Below are positions 43,284 through 51,658 of a DNA stretch of 64,000 bases, piece after piece. Origin of the DNA: an uncultured Desulfatiglans sp. (GTDB taxonomy: Bacteria > Desulfobacterota > DSM-4660 > Desulfatiglandales > Desulfatiglandaceae). The notes beneath the pieces were generated by a model. That model had not been told where the DNA came from and made no database searches. It was given only the letters and a program-made list of their open reading frames with translations. The first letter of the stretch is position 1; every line of letters starts with the position of its first letter. A program made the position numbers and the translations under genes. The stretch lies in the NCBI GenBank assembly GCA_900498135.1, contig LR026961.1, positions 1,814,614 to 1,878,613 on the forward strand, read 5' to 3'.

Positions 43284-45050
43284 TCAATTCTCGATAAAGC
43301 TCTTGAGCTTCTTGCTGCGGCTCGGATGCCTGAGTTTTCGCAGGGCCTTGGCCTCGATTTGCCGGATCCGCTCGCGTGTCACGTTGAAGTCACGGCCCAC
43401 TTCCTCCAACGTGTGATCCGCCTTTTCGCCGATTCCGAAACGCATCCGCAAAACCTTTTCCTCCCTGGGGGTCAGGGTCCTGAGGACCTTCCTGGTCTGT
43501 TCGGAAAGGCTGAAATTGACGACGGCATCTCCAGGGGAAAGGATCCGTTTGTCTTCGATGAAATCCCCGAGATGGCTGTCTTCCTCTTCTCCGATGGGGG
43601 TTTCCAGTGAGATGGGCTCTTTCGCGATTTTCAGGACCTTGCGCACCTTTTCCAGAGGAAATTCCATCTTTTCCGCAATTTCCTCAGGGGTGGGCTCACG
43701 GCCGTGCTCTTGAACCAGATAACGGGAAGTTCGAATCAGCTTGTTGATGGTCTCGATCATATGCACAGGAATGCGAATGGTCCGGGCCTGGTCTGCGATC
43801 GCCCTGGTGATGGCCTGCCGGATCCACCAGGTGGCGTAGGTGCTGAATTTATACCCCCGCTGGTATTCGAACTTGTCGACGGCCTTCATCAGGCCAATGT
43901 TGCCCTCCTGAATCAGATCGAGGAATTGCAGCCCACGGTTGGTGTATTTCTTGGCGATGCTGACCACAAGCCGCAGATTGGCCTCGATCAGCTCGGATTT
44001 GGCGCGCTTGGCTTTGTCCAGGCTGCTTTCGACGCGCCTCAGCTTGTCTTTCATCTGCCGGGGCGTGAGGTTTGTGCGCTGCTTGGCCTGAAGGATGGCC
44101 TCTTGCGCATGCTCGAGCCTGCATCTCAGATCTTCGAGCTCCGCCCGTTTCATCCCGATGGGCATAATGAGTTCTTCGTCGGTGCAGACCTTCGGCAGTT
44201 TGGCGATGCACTTCTTCAAATAGGAGATGGGTTTTCCGCCTGCAGCGAGCATGCACTCGGTAATCTGCCTTTCGCATTCCTCGATTTCATTCGCCAACGT
44301 CTTCAATTTTTTGTACATTCCGTCGAGCTGGGCCTTCTCCAATTTGAAGGAATTCACCAGTTCCTTGATCTTGATTTGCCCGCTCTTGATCTCGGACTGC
44401 AGCTTTTTCTTCTCCTCATCGGATAATCGCCCTTTGGACAGTTCCAGTCTCCTGACCTGGATGTCATTGTGGATCTGAGCGATCTCGTTGATCAAGTTGA
44501 TCAACGACCCTTTCCGTTCGCCGACCTGCGTGTAGTTCTCATCATCCTCGAGGTCGTTGATGACATCCCTGAGCTTGATTTGCCCTTCCTCGAGTTCTCT
44601 GCCGAGTTCGATGATGTGCTCGACGCCCAGCGAACACTCGACGAGCACGCTCAAGGCCTCTTTTTCTCCAGCCTCGATCCTTTTTGCGATCTGAACCTCA
44701 CCTTCACGCGTAAGAAGCGAGATGCAACCCATCTCTTTCAGGTACATCTTGACGGGATCCGATGCACGAGAGGCGGAATCGGCGATGTCAACGCGGAAGT
44801 TTTCCCGCTCTTCCGTAATCAGACTGTCCTTGGGCTCGCCCCTGGATTTCTCGATGCGCTCCTTGGAGGCCTCGTCCACCACCATGATGTCGAGGTCTTC
44901 GAACATCATGATCAGGTCGTCGATGCTGTCTTCCGAAGACATCAGTTCGTCCGACAAGTCGCCGTTCAACTCCTCGTAGGTGATATATCCTTTGTCCTTG
45001 CCAATATCGATCAAGCGTTTCAATCCGTTGATATCGGTGTTCTTACCCAT
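43284..45050 (-). CDS. rpoD: Housekeeping RNA polymerase sigma factor
   Basis: This 588-residue sigma-70 has region 1.1 (first 80 residues, acidic), region 1.2 ([11 protein letters not shown]), a long non-conserved insert, and region 2 ([19 protein letters not shown], then [13 protein letters not shown]) for -10 recognition. It has region 3, and region 4 ([17 protein letters not shown], then [18 protein letters not shown]) for -35 recognition. A GGAGGG site precedes the start. It follows dnaG by 33 bases on the same strand, the classic macromolecular-synthesis arrangement, here without rpsU. Confidence 0.97.
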   Translation of the reverse strand: MGKNTDINGLKRLIDIGKDKGYITYEELNGDLSDELMSSEDSIDDLIMMFEDLDIMVVDEASKERIEKSRGEPKDSLITEERENFRVDIADSASRASDPVKMYLKEMGCISLLTREGEVQIAKRIEAGEKEALSVLVECSLGVEHIIELGRELEEGQIKLRDVINDLEDDENYTQVGERKGSLINLINEIAQIHNDIQVRRLELSKGRLSDEEKKKLQSEIKSGQIKIKELVNSFKLEKAQLDGMYKKLKTLANEIEECERQITECMLAAGGKPISYLKKCIAKLPKVCTDEELIMPIGMKRAELEDLRCRLEHAQEAILQAKQRTNLTPRQMKDKLRRVESSLDKAKRAKSELIEANLRLVVSIAKKYTNRGLQFLDLIQEGNIGLMKAVDKFEYQRGYKFSTYATWWIRQAITRAIADQARTIRIPVHMIETINKLIRTSRYLVQEHGREPTPEEIAEKMEFPLEKVRKVLKIAKEPISLETPIGEEEDSHLGDFIEDKRILSPGDAVVNFSLSEQTRKVLRTLTPREEKVLRMRFGIGEKADHTLEEVGRDFNVTRERIRQIEAKALRKLRHPSRSKKLKSFIEN

Positions 45051-45083
45051 TCCAGTTCACCCTCCGCCCTTGGTCGCTGCGCG

Positions 45084-46871
45084 CTAAGCCTTGGTAAGTT
45101 CCGCAAGACGTTTTGCCTTCAACTTGCGGAGTCGGTCCAGTGCATGAATGTCTATATCCTCTTCCGCCTTTGCCTTTTGGATCGAGGCGGCAATCTCCTT
45201 CTGTTCAATCCTGTGTTTGAACTCCGTGACCGCCAACAGGGCATCCGCCTCGGAAAAAAACGAGGGCCGCATGAGGGTTTCACGCAGGATCATCCGGGCC
45301 TCGTCGCTGTCCAGACGATCCTGCAGTTCTTCATAACGCGGTGGCCGTCGGGAGTTGCCACGTCTGAAAATGACTTCGATGATTTCGATGACGACCCGGT
45401 CCGCAGCGAGACATCGCCACTGGCAATCTGAGAGTTCGACGGCCTTTTCGGGGTGATGGAGGACGAGATTGAGGAGCTGCAGGTCACTCCCGAAGCGCTT
45501 GGCCGTTTCCTTTTCGATCAGAACGGTTTCGATCCGCTCCGCGTGCGCTGGGCTTGTCTGCTTTGCACCGGAAACCTTGGCAAGCTCAGGCCAGATGATC
45601 TCCTCCTGGAGGTGGAGGTGCTCGGCCAGCCGCTTGACGTAAAGCCTCCGCGGCGCTTCCTCCTGTATCTCGGCCAGGACCGGCAGGACCTCTCTGAGGG
45701 TCGCCATGAGTGCTTCGATGTGATCGGGACTTTCGACGCGGGCCTTGTGGGCCAGGAAAAAATCGAAAAGCAGAGGGGCTTTCTCCAGATAAGGGTTGAA
45801 AGAGGCCAGGCCACCCTTTCTTACCAGGCTGTCCGGATCTTCACCCGGGGGTAGTTCGGCTGCCCGCGCCTGCAAGCCTTCCTGCAGAAAAAGAGGGAGG
45901 CTGCGGAGCGCCGCATTGCGGCCTGCAGCATCGGCGTCGAAAACCAGAAAGACCTCCTTCGCGCAGCCTTTGAGAGACCGGATATGTTCGCGGGTCAGTG
46001 CGGTTCCGAGAGTGGCCACCACTTCTGGTAGTCCTGCCTGAAAAAGGGTCAGGAAATCCATGTAGCCTTCGACGACGACAACCCTCCCGCTTTGGCGGAT
46101 GGAGTTCAAAGCGATGTGCAGGCCGTACAGGACGGCGCCCTTGTGAAAAACAGGCGTCTCCGGTGTATTCAGGTATTTCGGATGGCCATCCCCGAGGACG
46201 CGGCCCCCAAAGCCCACGAGCTTTTTCCGGGTGTCGAAAATGGGAAAGATGATCCGCCCTCTGAACCGATCGTAATAGCCCTGCCGCTCGCCTCGAGCAA
46301 TCAAACCGGCCTCCGCGGCGGCCGACAGGTCGGCGCCCCGGCGTTTCAGCTCGTTCGCCAGGCCGTGCCAGCTGTCCGGTGCGTAACCGAGCCTCAGGCT
46401 CGTGCGGACATCTTCGGACACGGAGCGGCTTTCAAGGTAATCCCGGCCGGGCTTTCCCACAACGTCATCCTTCAGCCTGGCCTCGAAGAAAGCGGCCGCC
46501 GCTTCGTTGATTCGGAAAAGGGCTTCGCGTTTATCCGCCCTGCGCTGATCAGCCGGGCTCCAGGTCTCACTCTCGATCGGCACATGATAGCGTTCCGCCA
46601 GATCTTTCATGGCCTCCGGGAAAGACCCGCCATGATAAGCCATCCAGAAGGCGAAAATATCCCCGCCCTTTTTGCAGCCGAAGCAATGGAACATCTGTTT
46701 GTCCGGGCTGACTGTAAAGGACGGGTCCTTGTCTCCGTGGAAAGGGCACAATCCGACGAAGTCCTTGCCGGCCTTCTTCAGCTGAACGAACTGACTGATG
46801 AATTCTACGATATCGGCCTTGCGGCGGATTTCTTCCTTGGCTGTCTGCAGTGTGGCCATGACCCTCTTCAT
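45084..46871 (-). CDS. dnaG: DNA primase
   Basis: This 595-residue enzyme makes primers for chromosomal replication. The N-terminal CHC2 zinc finger (LCPFHGDKDPSF, then FHCFGCKKGGD), the RNA-polymerase core and the TOPRIM domain (VVVEGYMDFLTL and FDADAAGRNAAL) are all present, with a DnaB-interaction helical tail. The start could instead be MATLQTAKEE at 46859. It lies between yqeY and rpoD. Confidence 0.97.
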   Translation of the reverse strand: MKRVMATLQTAKEEIRRKADIVEFISQFVQLKKAGKDFVGLCPFHGDKDPSFTVSPDKQMFHCFGCKKGGDIFAFWMAYHGGSFPEAMKDLAERYHVPIESETWSPADQRRADKREALFRINEAAAAFFEARLKDDVVGKPGRDYLESRSVSEDVRTSLRLGYAPDSWHGLANELKRRGADLSAAAEAGLIARGERQGYYDRFRGRIIFPIFDTRKKLVGFGGRVLGDGHPKYLNTPETPVFHKGAVLYGLHIALNSIRQSGRVVVVEGYMDFLTLFQAGLPEVVATLGTALTREHIRSLKGCAKEVFLVFDADAAGRNAALRSLPLFLQEGLQARAAELPPGEDPDSLVRKGGLASFNPYLEKAPLLFDFFLAHKARVESPDHIEALMATLREVLPVLAEIQEEAPRRLYVKRLAEHLHLQEEIIWPELAKVSGAKQTSPAHAERIETVLIEKETAKRFGSDLQLLNLVLHHPEKAVELSDCQWRCLAADRVVIEIIEVIFRRGNSRRPPRYEELQDRLDSDEARMILRETLMRPSFFSEADALLAVTEFKHRIEQKEIAASIQKAKAEEDIDIHALDRLRKLKAKRLAELTKA

Positions 46872-46913
46872 AAGAATCGGTGTATCGCGGCCCTCAAAAT
46901 ATAATGCTGAATC

Positions 46914-47357
46914 TCAAGAGAGCAAGCGCCGAGCCCTCTCGTTCACTTCTTTGCCCTGGGCTTTGCCGGCCAGCCTGGACATGACTGCCTTCATGACCTT
47001 TCCCAGGTCCTTCGCGCTTTTGGCGCCGGTCTCGGAGATGACCTCCCTCAGGATCGCGTCGATCTCTCCCGGGTTCAATTGCCGAGGGAGGTATTCATAT
47101 AGGATCCGGATCTCGGCTTCTTCCTTCTCAGCAAGATCGGTTCGTCCCCCGGCCTTGAATTCCTCGGCGGCTTCTTGCCCCTGGCGGACGGCGGAAGTGA
47201 TCACCCCCTGCACTTCGTCGTCGGTCAGATCCCGGATGAGTTCGACCCGTTTCCGCTTCAAAGCGGTCTTGAGCATACGAAGGCAGGACACGCGCAACTC
47301 GTCCTTCTGCTTCATAGCGTTCTTGAGGTCTTCGGCAATCCTGGCTTCCAAAGGCAT
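46914..47357 (-). CDS. yqeY: YqeY/GatB-like domain protein
   Basis: This 147-residue helical protein related to the tail domain of GatB has the motifs LRVSCLRMLKTALK, RQGQEAAEEFKAGGRTDLAEKE and LGKVMKAVMSRLAGKAQGK. Its role is uncertain, with a suggested link to tRNA amidotransferase-type RNA binding. It precedes dnaG, as in many bacteria where rpsU-yqeY-dnaG-rpoD occur together. The ATG at 47357 has GAGG before it; the Met four codons upstream is possible. Confidence 0.92.
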   Translation of the reverse strand: MPLEARIAEDLKNAMKQKDELRVSCLRMLKTALKRKRVELIRDLTDDEVQGVITSAVRQGQEAAEEFKAGGRTDLAEKEEAEIRILYEYLPRQLNPGEIDAILREVISETGAKSAKDLGKVMKAVMSRLAGKAQGKEVNERARRLLS

Positions 47358-47404
47358 ATCAAACCTCATCGAAAACTTTCAGTATATTCTTTTATTTGGT
47401 TGTG

Positions 47405-48139
47405 TCAAGAAGAAAAATCAACGCTTAAGCGGATAGCCTCTTCGAGGTCCAGGGTTCCGTCATAGAGCGCTCGGCCGGTGATCATGCCGATGACCCCGTC
47501 CTTTTCGGTCTGCAGCAATTCTTCCACATGGCTGATGTCGGCGATGCCGCCGGAGGCGATCACGGGGGTGTCCAATGCCCGTGCCAGGGCACGGGTAGCT
47601 TCCGTGTTGGGCCCCGTGCGCATACCGTCTCTGAAGATATCCGTGTAGATGATGGCGGCGAGGTTGAAGGGCTCGAATTTACGGGCGAGTTCGAGAGGGG
47701 TTTCAGCGAATTCCTCGGTCCAGCCTTCAGCGGCGACGCGGTTGCCGCGTGCGTCGATCCCCAGGATGATCTTTGCAGGGAAGGCATTGCAGGCTTCTTT
47801 TACAAAATCCGGATTCTTCAAGGCGACGGTCCCAAGGATGGCATAGGCGATGCCCAGGTCGAAGTAAGCCTTCAGCGTGGCAACATCCCTGATTCCCCCG
47901 CCCAGTTCCACCGGGATACGGACGGCCTTGACGATTCGGGCGATGGTTTCGGCATTGACGGGACGACCCTGGACCGCCCCGTCAAGATCGACGATGTGAA
48001 GCCGCTCAGCCCCTTTGTCCACCCAACGTTGAGCCATCTCTTCCGGGAAATCCGAGAATACGGTTTCTTTGGACATCAGGCCCTGCTGAAGCCGCACGCA
48101 ACGGCCTCCCTTAATGTCGATCGCGGGTATGATGATCAA
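47405..48139 (-). CDS. hisA: ProFAR isomerase (histidine biosynthesis)
   Basis: This 244-residue TIM-barrel enzyme of histidine synthesis has MIIIPAIDIKGGRCVRL at the N-terminus (Asp8 general base), a second Asp in YTDIFRDGM, and phosphate loops VELGGGIRD and VIASGGIAD. The length is standard. hisB lies 1 kb upstream on the same strand but separated by a lipoprotein gene and a repeat, so the his genes are dispersed. Confidence 0.96.
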   Translation of the reverse strand: MIIIPAIDIKGGRCVRLQQGLMSKETVFSDFPEEMAQRWVDKGAERLHIVDLDGAVQGRPVNAETIARIVKAVRIPVELGGGIRDVATLKAYFDLGIAYAILGTVALKNPDFVKEACNAFPAKIILGIDARGNRVAAEGWTEEFAETPLELARKFEPFNLAAIIYTDIFRDGMRTGPNTEATRALARALDTPVIASGGIADISHVEELLQTEKDGVIGMITGRALYDGTLDLEEAIRLSVDFSS

Positions 48140-48160
48140 TCTTTTGATTCTCCTTTTCTA

Positions 48161-48435
48161 AATGTCGATCCAAAAAGGATCTTGTCTGCCTAGCTCGGCG
48201 TCAGTCTGCAGGTTTGCTGGTGCGGCGACCTGCAGGTCGCCCCCACGCAAACGCTTCGTTTCCTCGATATGGGCCAAACCGGGACCCGCCGCGAACCGGT
48301 GGGACTGAGCGCCCGAAGGGTGTGAAGAAACCGGGACCCGCCCTGCAGCGGTGAGACTGAGCACGCGCAGCGTGTAAAGAAAAATCCTCATGTCCGTATT
48401 GACGGGTTCCACCGGGAAATCCTTTCCGGATGGAT
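48161..48435 (+). repeat. Composite dispersed repeat (A plus B insert), plus orientation
   Basis: This fills the 316-base gap 48140-48455. The A left end is at 48165-48190. The central palindrome GGCGACCTGCAGGTCGCC is perfect. After GGGCCAAA comes the B insert: two tandem ~52-base subunits each starting CCGGGACCCGCC and ending GTGTGAAGAAA or GTGTAAAGAAA (48277-48380). The A right end resumes with AATCCTCATGTCCG. This copy shows most clearly that B is inserted inside A. Confidence 0.82.
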
Positions 48436-48455
48436 ATAAACCGGGATCCGGCCCG

Positions 48456-49151
48456 TCAATCGCTTTCAAGAGGCATGGCTGCAACCAGCCCCTCGAGGCC
48501 GATCTCAGCCAATTGCCGTACTGTCATCCAACGGCCTTTGCCTTTCACGAATGTTTTGAAATCAAAAATGTTTTCCGTCAGCGACTGCTGTGTCTTGTCG
48601 AATTTATTGTGCCAGATCAGTTCTCCGCTGGGGGGGCTGAGAAGGTTGAAAGAGAAAGCGACGGATGCGGGTCGGTTGACGGCGAAATCGGTGCCTTCCC
48701 GTTCCTGCCATCGGTAGAGATAGCCCGCAAGCACCGCGTCCGCTCCGAATGCCAGCCCTATCTCCCTCAGCATGTCGAGTCGGCCACTCCCGGCGAGTTT
48801 TCCCGAAGCGATCAGTTTTTGATAAACCCCCTGCGCCTGGCTTGGGGAGACCAGTTCGTAGCCGCCAAGGGCAAGTATCCTGGTGAAAAGATTTTCGTTC
48901 ATGAAAGCCAAGCCCTCTTCGGTAACGGGTTCGGCGCTGAAAAGGGAGCCGGAAATCGGGTCCCGAATGACGTCGGGCGTCGAACCGGGTGCCAGGGCTC
49001 GAGAAAATCCGAAAACAACGAGTTTTTTGATAACGATCGGTTCAGTGATCGTGGTGGATGCTTTGCGGTCACCAGCGCAGCCTGAAAGAGTCATGCAAAT
49101 CGAAAGACAAGCTGCTGCAGAAATGATTCGCAGCAATAATGAGTGAAACAT
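48456..49151 (-). CDS. Putative lipoprotein of unknown function
   Basis: This 231-residue protein starts MFHSLLLRIISAAA and has a lipobox LSGC (Cys about 25), so it should be lipid-anchored and periplasm-facing. The mature part (LVVFGFSRALAPG, EEGLAFMNENLFTRILA, AFGADAVLAGYLYRWQEREG) looks like a variant of the small curli-assembly/TolB-N-like lipoproteins that occur widely in Desulfobacterota. The resemblance is loose. GAGG before the ATG supports the start. It lies between hisB and hisA on the same strand. Confidence 0.75.
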   Translation of the reverse strand: MFHSLLLRIISAAACLSICMTLSGCAGDRKASTTITEPIVIKKLVVFGFSRALAPGSTPDVIRDPISGSLFSAEPVTEEGLAFMNENLFTRILALGGYELVSPSQAQGVYQKLIASGKLAGSGRLDMLREIGLAFGADAVLAGYLYRWQEREGTDFAVNRPASVAFSFNLLSPPSGELIWHNKFDKTQQSLTENIFDFKTFVKGKGRWMTVRQLAEIGLEGLVAAMPLESD

Positions 49152-49185
49152 GGCTGTAACCTCTTTCCTTTCTTCTACTACGGCC

Positions 49186-49776
49186 TCAAATGGCCCCCTT
49201 CGTAGAGGGGACGGCACCCTCCCTTCGTGGGTCGATCATCGTAGCCCGGTCCATCGCCTGGCCGAAGGCCTTGAAAATCGCCTCGGCGATGTGGTGGGCG
49301 TTCTTTCCGGCAAGGAGGTCGATATGCAGCGTGACCCCGGCATGAAGAACAACCGCCCGGAAAAATTCCTCGAGAAGCCCGAAATCGAACCGGCCTGAAA
49401 AAGCATCCGGGAACGTCACGCGATAAGCCAGAAACGGACGGCCGGAGATATCGAGAACGACGCGGACCAGTGTCTCGTCCATGGGGACGGACGCAGTGCC
49501 GTACCGCCGGATGCCGAGCTTGTCTTGAAGGGCCTGCCGTACCGCGAGTCCTAGACAGATGCCCATGTCTTCCACGGTATGATGATCGTCGATCTGGGTA
49601 TCCCCATCGGCGGTCAGTTGGAGGTCCATGAATCCGTGCGCAGCGAAAAGGGTCAACATGTGATCCATGAACGGCACAGGCGTGGCGATCCGGCTCTGCC
49701 CATGACCATCCAGGTCGAGCTTCAGGGTGATATCGGTTTCCTTGGTCTTTCGATATATTTCAGCAGTTCGGCCCAT
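49186..49776 (-). CDS. hisB: Imidazoleglycerol-phosphate dehydratase
   Basis: This 196-residue Mn-dependent enzyme of histidine synthesis has the repeated metal motifs DHHTVEDMGICLG and AHHIAEAIFKAFG and the substrate loop FMDHMLTLFAAHG. The protein is the monofunctional form without a phosphatase domain. It is the first protein gene upstream of tRNA-Ala on the minus strand. Confidence 0.96.
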   Translation of the reverse strand: MGRTAEIYRKTKETDITLKLDLDGHGQSRIATPVPFMDHMLTLFAAHGFMDLQLTADGDTQIDDHHTVEDMGICLGLAVRQALQDKLGIRRYGTASVPMDETLVRVVLDISGRPFLAYRVTFPDAFSGRFDFGLLEEFFRAVVLHAGVTLHIDLLAGKNAHHIAEAIFKAFGQAMDRATMIDPRREGAVPSTKGAI

Positions 49777-49977
49777 GAGGTTTCACCCCGGTAGGAATGG
49801 TTTCCAGAGATTGAGGAAAGAAGAAGATGCTGGGTGATTCTGGGAGAGACCCGGGTCGGTGTCGGTGATCCGCTGGTCTCAATCTCCGCCGGTTTTCGTT
49901 CCACCTCTGCCCGAGAATGGACGCTGCCCGGCCGAAAAAGCCACACCGGCCTTGGAAGGTGCACGAGGAAAAAAATA

Positions 49978-50053
49978 TGGTGGAGATGAGGGGATTCGAA
50001 CCCCTGGCCTGTACGTTGCGAACGTACCGCTCTCCCACCTGAGCTACATCCCC
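49978..50053 (-). tRNA. tRNA-Ala (anticodon CGC)
   Basis: This is a 76-base cloverleaf with encoded CCA on the minus strand. The acceptor GGGGATG pairs with CATCTCC giving the G3:U70 wobble that identifies tRNA-Ala. The anticodon stem GTACG/CGTAC encloses TTCGCAA (anticodon CGC). It lies upstream of hisB. Confidence 0.93.
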
Positions 50054-50207
50054 ACACCGTTGTGGCAATCGCGTCATCTGACCCCTTCTGTGATCAGATT
50101 CATATTTGGCCATTATAATGATTCTATCCTCATAGGCAACAGATTTTTCAATGCCGCCACTCAAAAGCATTGACTTTTCGGGATACTATGGTAGAAAAAA
50201 TCTTTGC

Positions 50208-50284
50208 GCCCCCGTAGCTCAGGTGGATAGAGCACCAGATTCCTAATCTGGGTGTCGTGCGTTCGAGTCGCGCCGGGGGCACCA
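50208..50284 (+). tRNA. tRNA-Arg (anticodon CCT), integration site of the mobile element
   Basis: This is a 77-base cloverleaf with CCA: acceptor GCCCCCG/CGGGGGC, and anticodon stem CCAGA/TCTGG around TTCCTAA (anticodon CCT). Its 3' 47 bases are shared with the attR copy at 60660-60707, so the 3' half of the present gene comes from the element and keeps the tRNA functional. Confidence 0.94.
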
Positions 50285-50285
50285 G
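50238..50285 (+). repeat. attL core (48-bp direct repeat)
   Basis: The 48 bases from the anticodon stem to just past CCA are identical to 60660-60707. One mismatch then precedes a further shared AAAATCAAG. Confidence 0.95.
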
Positions 50286-50292
50286 GAAAATC

Positions 50293-50328
50293 AAGAGGTT
50301 GCGGTCACAAGCTGCAGCCTCTTTTTTT
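50293..50328 (+). terminator. Terminator brought by the element behind tRNA-Arg
   Basis: The hairpin AAGAGGTTGC/GCAGCCTCTT is followed by a T7 run. The native counterpart is displaced to 60715-60749 beyond attR. Confidence 0.75.
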
Positions 50329-50378
50329 GTTGGTTAGCCATTTGTCCAACTATTATCCAACCAAAAGAATATAGAATA

Positions 50379-50398
50379 ATGAATGAATAATCATTCAT
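50379..50398 (+). promoter_or_regulatory. FadR(TetR-type)-like operator inside the element's left end
   Basis: The sequence contains TGAATGAATAATCATTCA, the same 18 bases as the tetR operator at 29093-29110. It lies about 95 bases inside attL and about 320 bases before the MerR-like gene. No obvious promoter overlaps it. See findings. Confidence 0.55.
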
Positions 50399-50423
50399 TT
50401 ATATGTATTGGCATTAAGGTATC

Positions 50424-50612
50424 ACGTATTTTTTAAATCTACGTATTAAACGTATTTAACGTATTAAGGTATTGCGTGCCTTGAAAATGTTTGTATTTCT
50501 AATGGTTTATGGCATTGAAACTTAATACGTACCCCCGACGTAAAAAGGGGGGGTTTTTACGTAAAAAGGTCGTGCATGCTAGGTGCGCGGATAGGTGCGT
50601 GTTTACGTTTTT
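50424..50612 (+). repeat. ACGTA-containing short repeats, left cluster
   Basis: Within the 432-base gap 50285-50716, ACGTA or its extension TTTTTACGTAAAAA recurs: at 50424, 50441, 50450, 50459, 50527, 50538 and the palindrome at 50554-50567, plus TTTACGTTTTT near 50602. The same word recurs at 59194-59320. These may be operator, origin or recombinase-binding sites. The rest of the gap is AT-rich without a gene. Confidence 0.6.
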
Positions 50613-50716
50613 GATTTTATTGAATTTATAAGAAAAAGTACGCATGGAGGAGAATTTTTATTGACAATGCCGTCCGAGTTTTTACAATAAATCACAATCT
50701 GATTTCGGAGGCACAT

Positions 50717-51166
50717 ATGGAGACTGAAAAAAGGGGGTGCACGAAGGCGGATGTGTTAAAACGCGTGAAAAACCTCACTCCCAGACAGGTCCAGTTCTAC
50801 ACCGAAGAGAAGGTCATTACCCCGGATGTGGATTCCGGGCGCGGGCGCGGGCGGGCGCGGCGGTATTCACTGAGAGCTGTTTTTGCGTTCGCCGTCCTCG
50901 GCGAGCTCCTGGAATACAGCCTTACGCTCGCGGCTGTCAAAAATCTGATGTGGGGGTTTTTATCTGCGGCGGATAAGTGGTGGGACGACGAGTCCAATGC
51001 GCCAAAAAAGGCAGGGCTCTTTTTCACTGCGCTCAAGGCTTCTGGACGTGGTTGGATGCTGAGCATCAGGCCGGGAGATGGGGACCGTATCACCATGCTC
51101 CTTAATCGGCATGCGAGCGCCCTTGTAGTCTCTTTGGACAGGGTAATTGAGAAAAGTGGTTTCTGA
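50717..51166 (+). CDS. MerR-like HTH regulator of the element
   Basis: This 149-residue protein has an N-terminal winged helix reading TKADVLKRVKNLTPRQVQFYTEEKVI, then a basic GRGRGRARRYSLRAVFAFAVLGELL. This is the MerR/HTH_17 layout (residues 8-65). The C-terminus shows no ligand domain I know. It is the first gene inside attL, reading away from the tRNA, and would be the natural control gene for the short-repeat region in front of it. The ribosome site is GGAGG. Confidence 0.72.
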   Translation: METEKRGCTKADVLKRVKNLTPRQVQFYTEEKVITPDVDSGRGRGRARRYSLRAVFAFAVLGELLEYSLTLAAVKNLMWGFLSAADKWWDDESNAPKKAGLFFTALKASGRGWMLSIRPGDGDRITMLLNRHASALVVSLDRVIEKSGF

Positions 51167-51230
51167 GTTTTTTTTAATAATCGAAAGTCGAAATCTGATT
51201 ACGCCGCAAAGGAAGGGGAGGGTTACCGAA

Positions 51231-51422
51231 ATGGCGAACCTAGTTTTGAAGGGGAAAATTGTTGAAAAGTTTGGCTCCCAGGTTGCATTTTCGCGCAAGC
51301 TCAAAGTCCATGATTCGCTCGTCAGCAAGGTAGTCCGAGGGTGGCGGGGGTTGAGCGAGAAGGAGCAGAGCCGCTGGGCAGGACTTTTAGGCACGGACGC
51401 GAAGGAGATTTTCGGCGAGTAG
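51231..51422 (+). CDS. Small Cro/XRE-like DNA-binding protein
   Basis: This 63-residue protein has a single five-helix HTH (KIVEKFGSQVAFSRKLKVHDSLVSKVVRG), like phage Cro or YdaS-type regulators. The ATG at 51231 follows GGAAGGGGAGGG. Small, solitary and next to a second DNA-binding protein, it is a likely repressor or replication-control protein of the element. Confidence 0.7.
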   Translation: MANLVLKGKIVEKFGSQVAFSRKLKVHDSLVSKVVRGWRGLSEKEQSRWAGLLGTDAKEIFGE

Positions 51423-51433
51423 GGTTGTGCGGC

Positions 51434-51658
51434 ATGGACGAGACAGTTTTTGAAAAGTTGAGACGAAATCTGCCACCGGCTTTTTATCGTAGTGCGGTCC
51501 CGAAGCTGGTGCCTGGGCAAAATGCCAAAACCCTGGCGAACCATGACAGTGCGGGGACCGGTCCGAAAGGGGCCGTGCGGATCGGTAGGAATGTCCTTTA
51601 TGACCGGGATTCCTTCGTTGATTGGTTAGAAGGGAGGGCTCATGAAACCGAGTCTTGA
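51434..51658 (+). CDS. Small excisionase/AlpA-like protein
   Basis: This 74-residue protein ends in VRIGRNVLYDRDSFVDWLEGR, the C-terminal strand and helix typical of AlpA/excisionase winged helices. The N-terminus is less typical, so the DNA-binding helix is not certain. It overlaps the primase-polymerase gene by 17 bases, which implies coupled translation. Confidence 0.62.
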   Translation: MDETVFEKLRRNLPPAFYRSAVPKLVPGQNAKTLANHDSAGTGPKGAVRIGRNVLYDRDSFVDWLEGRAHETES

